Shown: positions 5,543 through 8,412 of the stretch, in pieces
Position numbering within the stretch: the stretch's first letter is position 1
Layout of the letters: each line of letters opens with the position of its first letter
DNA from: Burkholderiaceae bacterium
GTDB lineage: Bacteria; Pseudomonadota; Gammaproteobacteria; Burkholderiales; Burkholderiaceae
Assembly: GCA_947372155.1 (NCBI GenBank)
Contig: CANBSM010000045.1
Coordinates: 1 to 8,412 of the forward strand
Direction of reading: 5' to 3'
Length of the DNA: 8,412 bases
Notes under the pieces: generated by a model
Database searches by the model: none
The model's input: only the letters and a program-made list of their open reading frames with translations
What the model was told of the DNA's origin: nothing
Translations under genes and position numbers: made by a program

Positions 5543-7492
5543 ATGAACGGCCTTATGTGTAAATGGGTTAGATTACTCGTGATAGCGTGTGCGGCATTAC
5601 TACTGGCAGCATGTGGCGGTAGTGATAGCACCTCAACCAATAACTCCACACCAACAACTACACTGCCGCAACTTGGAACGCTTGGGGACTCAAACTCAAC
5701 CGTCTCAGGATGGCCAAGCTATATTGCAATGGGCGCATTGGCAGCGCCAAACCTCAACCCCGCAAAAGGGTATGTACCGCCATCTTGTGATGCCTCAGGT
5801 TGCACTACAGGCGAAGGAGATGATTTTCAGAATATTCCAATCGATGCAATCTTTAAGTACAACAACGCCGGGGATGGCAACCCAGGAAGAATTACCTCCC
5901 CTTGGGAATTAACCCGCTTGCTTGCAGATGCGCAAGCATTAACTACCATCAATAAACAAGTCGTGCGCTTAGTTTATGTTGAATACACGGGGCAAGTAAG
6001 CTCTGCATTGGCAGGTTGCCCTCCAGGGCCTCCAGGTAATTTAATGGATTTAACCAATCTTCCAGCGGGTGGGGTTGCCTGTTGGCCAACAATGTCTTAT
6101 CTGATGGCGCGTCATTTTGCCAGTCTTATTGGGGACACTATGACGCTGATGGCAAACCCTATTGTGTTGAATGGAAAAAATTATTATGGATCAATTGTCT
6201 TGAATCCTGATTGGCTAGGCACCGTTCAACAGCAAGGCTGGATTGGACCAATTAATACTCTTTTAGGCCAAAGTCCAAACTCAATCAATACGGCCGTAGC
6301 CCAAGCAGTTTGCACAATGACAGGCAAGCGGCAATATAACAATACCTACGACCCTAATCAGCCCGGTGGTGGCTCAAGCGCTCCTTATATTAAAAATTAT
6401 GGTCCCGATACTCCAACTGCTATTTTGGCTCAAATGATTCAAGATGGTTATCCTAAGTGGGCCCTGGATGGAGCAAGCAATCCATACTGGCCACTTCCAA
6501 CCGGCACCTCACTACCCCCTGATAGTAGCTCCCAAATTGGCACTTGGTTTAGTGGATGTATCACACCCTCTTATGACACTTCAAAGTATCAAATTCCGAA
6601 TTTTCCGAATACCCATGACGGCTGGGTACAGGCTCATAACTGGATAATTCGTACCTTTGCACCACCCGTAAATGGTCAAGCAACAGTTACCTTTGGGTGG
6701 CTTGAAAATCCATGGGCTGCTCCAAGCACTGGCTATTGGGTCGATGCCCAATATACTAATCTCGACGCGATCAAAGCCACCTTCTCAACGCCAATCGCTT
6801 CTTGGCTTACTGCAAATGCTCCAAGCACCATTTCAGCGGGTCCTTATACCAATAAGCCGGATTTTTTAGTATTTGACCGTTTTGAACGCGATGATTCAGA
6901 TGGGTACGCAACTGGAGAGGGCGCTCTTTATAACGCACGCTCTTGGGATAATTATCTCAACGGCTTAGGTGCAGTGAGCGCACAACTGGGCAACATCCCT
7001 TTAATGATGTTTCAAATACCGGGAGCTCATATTCCTTATCAGGGAGAAGCAAATCCAGAGCAAACAAGTGGCAACTTTATATTTGGCGTTGCGCCAGATT
7101 ACTTTTTTGGCGACAGCAATTTAAAAGCTGACCTTAGCAATATGATTCTGGGAGCTAACCCACCTAACAATCCCAATATTGCTGTTGGTAATTTCCAAAT
7201 TCCCTGTGGAACAAGCGTCGCAAGCTATCAATGTCCATCTGGAGTAACTACGTATCAGCAGTGGTTAAACATTAATAGTGACCCTACATTTGCCCCCACC
7301 CAAGGGAGCTACAAATGGTATCAAGATAATGGACGCCTGGCGCTTGCGGCAAAAAATAAGGTATTTGCTATTTTATGGGGAGGAGGTAATAGCACTACAG
7401 TGATTAATAACAGCCTCACCAGCCTAAATGATCATGGCTATTTAGCCAGCAAAATTACCCAATATCAAAAAAAACCAGTCCCCGTTCAATAA
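5543..7492 (+). CDS. large lipoprotein of unrecognised family, paralogue B
   Basis: 649-residue predicted lipoprotein: signal peptide 1-23, lipobox L21-A22-A23-C24, then a Ser/Thr/Asn linker to about 50. It aligns with paralogue A from GWPSYIAMGALAAPN to the end. Shared motifs are VEYTGQ (146-151), NPDWLG, AVAQAVC, DGWVQAHNWIIRTFAP, VTFGWLENPW, FDRFERDDS (444-452), NARSWDN, IPLMMFQIPGAHI, YFFGDSNLKADLSN and VFAILWGGG (608-615). Glu147, Asp445 and Glu448 are common to both copies, but the residue after WGGG is Asn616 here and Glu635 in A. B has extra cysteines near the N-terminus (SCDASGC, AGCPPGPPG, GVACWP) and lacks A's proline-rich insert. The 14-base gap after A, with AGG eight bases before the ATG, implies co-transcription and probably coupled translation. 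The pair arose by tandem duplication, old enough for marked divergence. Function is unknown; an enzyme or binder of surface aminosugar polymers is inferred only. Confidence 0.85.
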   Translation: MNGLMCKWVRLLVIACAALLLAACGGSDSTSTNNSTPTTTLPQLGTLGDSNSTVSGWPSYIAMGALAAPNLNPAKGYVPPSCDASGCTTGEGDDFQNIPIDAIFKYNNAGDGNPGRITSPWELTRLLADAQALTTINKQVVRLVYVEYTGQVSSALAGCPPGPPGNLMDLTNLPAGGVACWPTMSYLMARHFASLIGDTMTLMANPIVLNGKNYYGSIVLNPDWLGTVQQQGWIGPINTLLGQSPNSINTAVAQAVCTMTGKRQYNNTYDPNQPGGGSSAPYIKNYGPDTPTAILAQMIQDGYPKWALDGASNPYWPLPTGTSLPPDSSSQIGTWFSGCITPSYDTSKYQIPNFPNTHDGWVQAHNWIIRTFAPPVNGQATVTFGWLENPWAAPSTGYWVDAQYTNLDAIKATFSTPIASWLTANAPSTISAGPYTNKPDFLVFDRFERDDSDGYATGEGALYNARSWDNYLNGLGAVSAQLGNIPLMMFQIPGAHIPYQGEANPEQTSGNFIFGVAPDYFFGDSNLKADLSNMILGANPPNNPNIAVGNFQIPCGTSVASYQCPSGVTTYQQWLNINSDPTFAPTQGSYKWYQDNGRLALAAKNKVFAILWGGGNSTTVINNSLTSLNDHGYLASKITQYQKKPVPVQ

Positions 7493-7739
7493 GTCTCTGA
7501 CTATATGCACGGTTCAGCAATTAATAGGATTGGTCGTGATTTATTCTGGCTGTCAATAGGTTATCTTTAATCCTCAATCTAGCAAGAGGCGCAAGCCAAT
7601 ACTTATCATGAATTAGAGAGCACTTGATTCTTCCGGGGATCTTGAATGCCTAATTCTTCCGCCAAACAGTGATTCAACAAAGCTACAGAAAATTTATCAG
7701 TCCGTAAGTGTGGATGCGATTGTTTGCGCAAAAACATCA
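7493..7739. other. non-coding gap between convergent genes
   Basis: No gene is supported. A plus-strand frame from 7708 runs into the antisense of the carbonic anhydrase gene and is a shadow. The gap has a short direct repeat, ATTCTTCCG, at 7627-7635 and 7653-7661. No clear plus-strand terminator was found for the lipoprotein genes, so their transcript may end by another mechanism or at a weak hairpin not evident by eye. Confidence 0.5.
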
Positions 7740-7769
7740 GGAGATGACATTAATAGATATGTCATCTCC
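7729..7769 (-). terminator. terminator of the carbonic anhydrase gene
   Basis: Perfect 11-bp inverted repeat GGAGATGACAT (7740-7750) and ATGTCATCTCC (7759-7769) around an 8-base loop. On the minus strand it starts 22 bases after the carbonic anhydrase stop and is followed, after a short gap, by five T (7730-7734). The T-run is offset by about five bases from the stem, so it is weaker than a consensus terminator. On the plus strand no T-run follows. Confidence 0.7.
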
Positions 7770-7791
7770 GAGTGAAAAAGAATTAGAAAAC

Positions 7792-8412
7792 TTAACTTGT
7801 CTCAGTAACTTTTCTGCCGTTCAACGGGAATGTTGGACGTGCATTCATTGGATAGAGCTTCTTAAACTGCTCCAACTGGGACTTGGACATTTCCATTGGG
7901 GTCTTGAGAATGTAAAAAGTCACGCCCTCACTACATGGAGGAGTTGTTAAGGATCCTGCATAGCTATAGTAGGCAAGGGATTTAGGTAGCAGGCTAGCTG
8001 GATCTAACTTACCCTTCAAGGCTGCTTTACCTTCTTTACTCGGCATCTGAGCAAAGACATCTTTTAGGGCCGCATTCTCAGCGCCCTCTTTAAAGAAAAC
8101 GCCAATTACCGCCAGTTTCCCATCGGCACTTTTATGTACTAAATGCGCATTAAATGGAAAGGATTGACCATCCACCTTTTCTTCGCCTGGAGCATGAAAG
8201 TGCATTTGCAGAAATTGGTAATCTACACCCGATAGATTTGCACCACCAGCATCAGATAGCGCGACCTGAATCGTGTGACCATTATTAATAACATCGCCCG
8301 AAGAAGCTTTGTAATTAGTCTTAATTGCTGCTGATACTTTTGCAGCAGACTTGGCGGGGATATCAATCGGAGCCTGCTGTTGACCTAACTTACAGGTCGC
8401 AAATTCTTGGCT
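7792..8412 (-). CDS. alpha-class carbonic anhydrase (5'-truncated by window edge)
   Basis: Interconverts CO2 and bicarbonate; bacterial alpha-class enzymes are normally exported to the periplasm. The minus-strand frame is open to the window edge, giving 206 residues; the signal peptide and the first part of the mature protein are outside. Family blocks in order: CKLGQQQAPIDIP (usually C-x-x-G-x-x-QSPIDI), INNGHTIQV (the His64 proton shuttle), QMHFHAPGEE with two zinc histidines (8200-8202 and 8194-8196), FPFNAHLVH with the third (8143-8145), LLPKSLAYYSYAGSLTTPPCSEGV with the Thr199/Thr200 pair, and ARPTFPLNGR near the end. The Cys of CKLG and of PPCSE should form the usual disulfide. The ATG at 8205 is internal, inside the zinc motif, and is not the start. 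Oddity: the second-shell Glu117 position is Asn (8149-8151). The gene converges on the lipoprotein cluster and looks unrelated to it. Confidence 0.95.
   Translation of the reverse strand, partial: SQEFATCKLGQQQAPIDIPAKSAAKVSAAIKTNYKASSGDVINNGHTIQVALSDAGGANLSGVDYQFLQMHFHAPGEEKVDGQSFPFNAHLVHKSADGKLAVIGVFFKEGAENAALKDVFAQMPSKEGKAALKGKLDPASLLPKSLAYYSYAGSLTTPPCSEGVTFYILKTPMEMSKSQLEQFKKLYPMNARPTFPLNGRKVTETS

Noticed and set aside
7627..7661. Two copies of ATTCTTCCG 26 bases apart
   Set aside because: Only two short copies in a non-coding gap; not enough to call an iteron, operator or CRISPR-like repeat.
7708..7950. 80-codon plus-strand frame in the convergent gap
   Set aside because: Most of it is antisense to the well-supported carbonic anhydrase gene, and it runs through that gene's terminator hairpin.

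Overview
The window looks like chromosomal DNA of a betaproteobacterium, most likely Polynucleobacter or a close Burkholderiales relative. This rests on the EarP–EF-P gene pair of the arginine-rhamnosylation type, a moderate GC content, and the style of the lipoprotein signal peptides (L-x-A/S-C followed by G/S-rich linkers). The genus is an inference from recall of family sequences, not from a search.

Layout. Bases 1-1023 hold the 3' nine-tenths of earP, the EF-P arginine rhamnosyltransferase, cut by the window start. It is followed by efp (1111-1671), whose Arg32 is the residue EarP modifies, and by a textbook hairpin terminator (1690-1715). An AT-rich spacer follows, containing a 41-codon lipoprotein-like mini-ORF (1913-2038).

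The accessory centre of the window is a run of three same-strand lipoprotein genes. The first (2102-3409) is a GH19 chitinase/endolysin-type hydrolase with both catalytic glutamates and a C-terminal domain I do not recognise. The next two (3522-5528 and 5543-7492) are large tandem paralogues only 14 bases apart, belonging to a family I cannot name. They share motifs that look like strand ends of a (beta/alpha)-barrel enzyme. All three proteins are predicted to be exported and lipid-anchored. The arrangement suggests a cell-surface or periplasmic module acting on chitin, peptidoglycan or a related aminosugar polymer, with the two paralogues as the undescribed part.

A roughly 300-base non-coding gap holds a perfect 11-bp inverted repeat, placed as the terminator of the convergent gene. 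That gene (minus strand, 7792-8412, cut at its 5' end by the window edge) encodes an alpha-class carbonic anhydrase. Its zinc ligands are all visible, but the second-shell Glu117 position is Asn.

No rRNA, tRNA, insertion sequence, CRISPR array or phage structural gene was seen.
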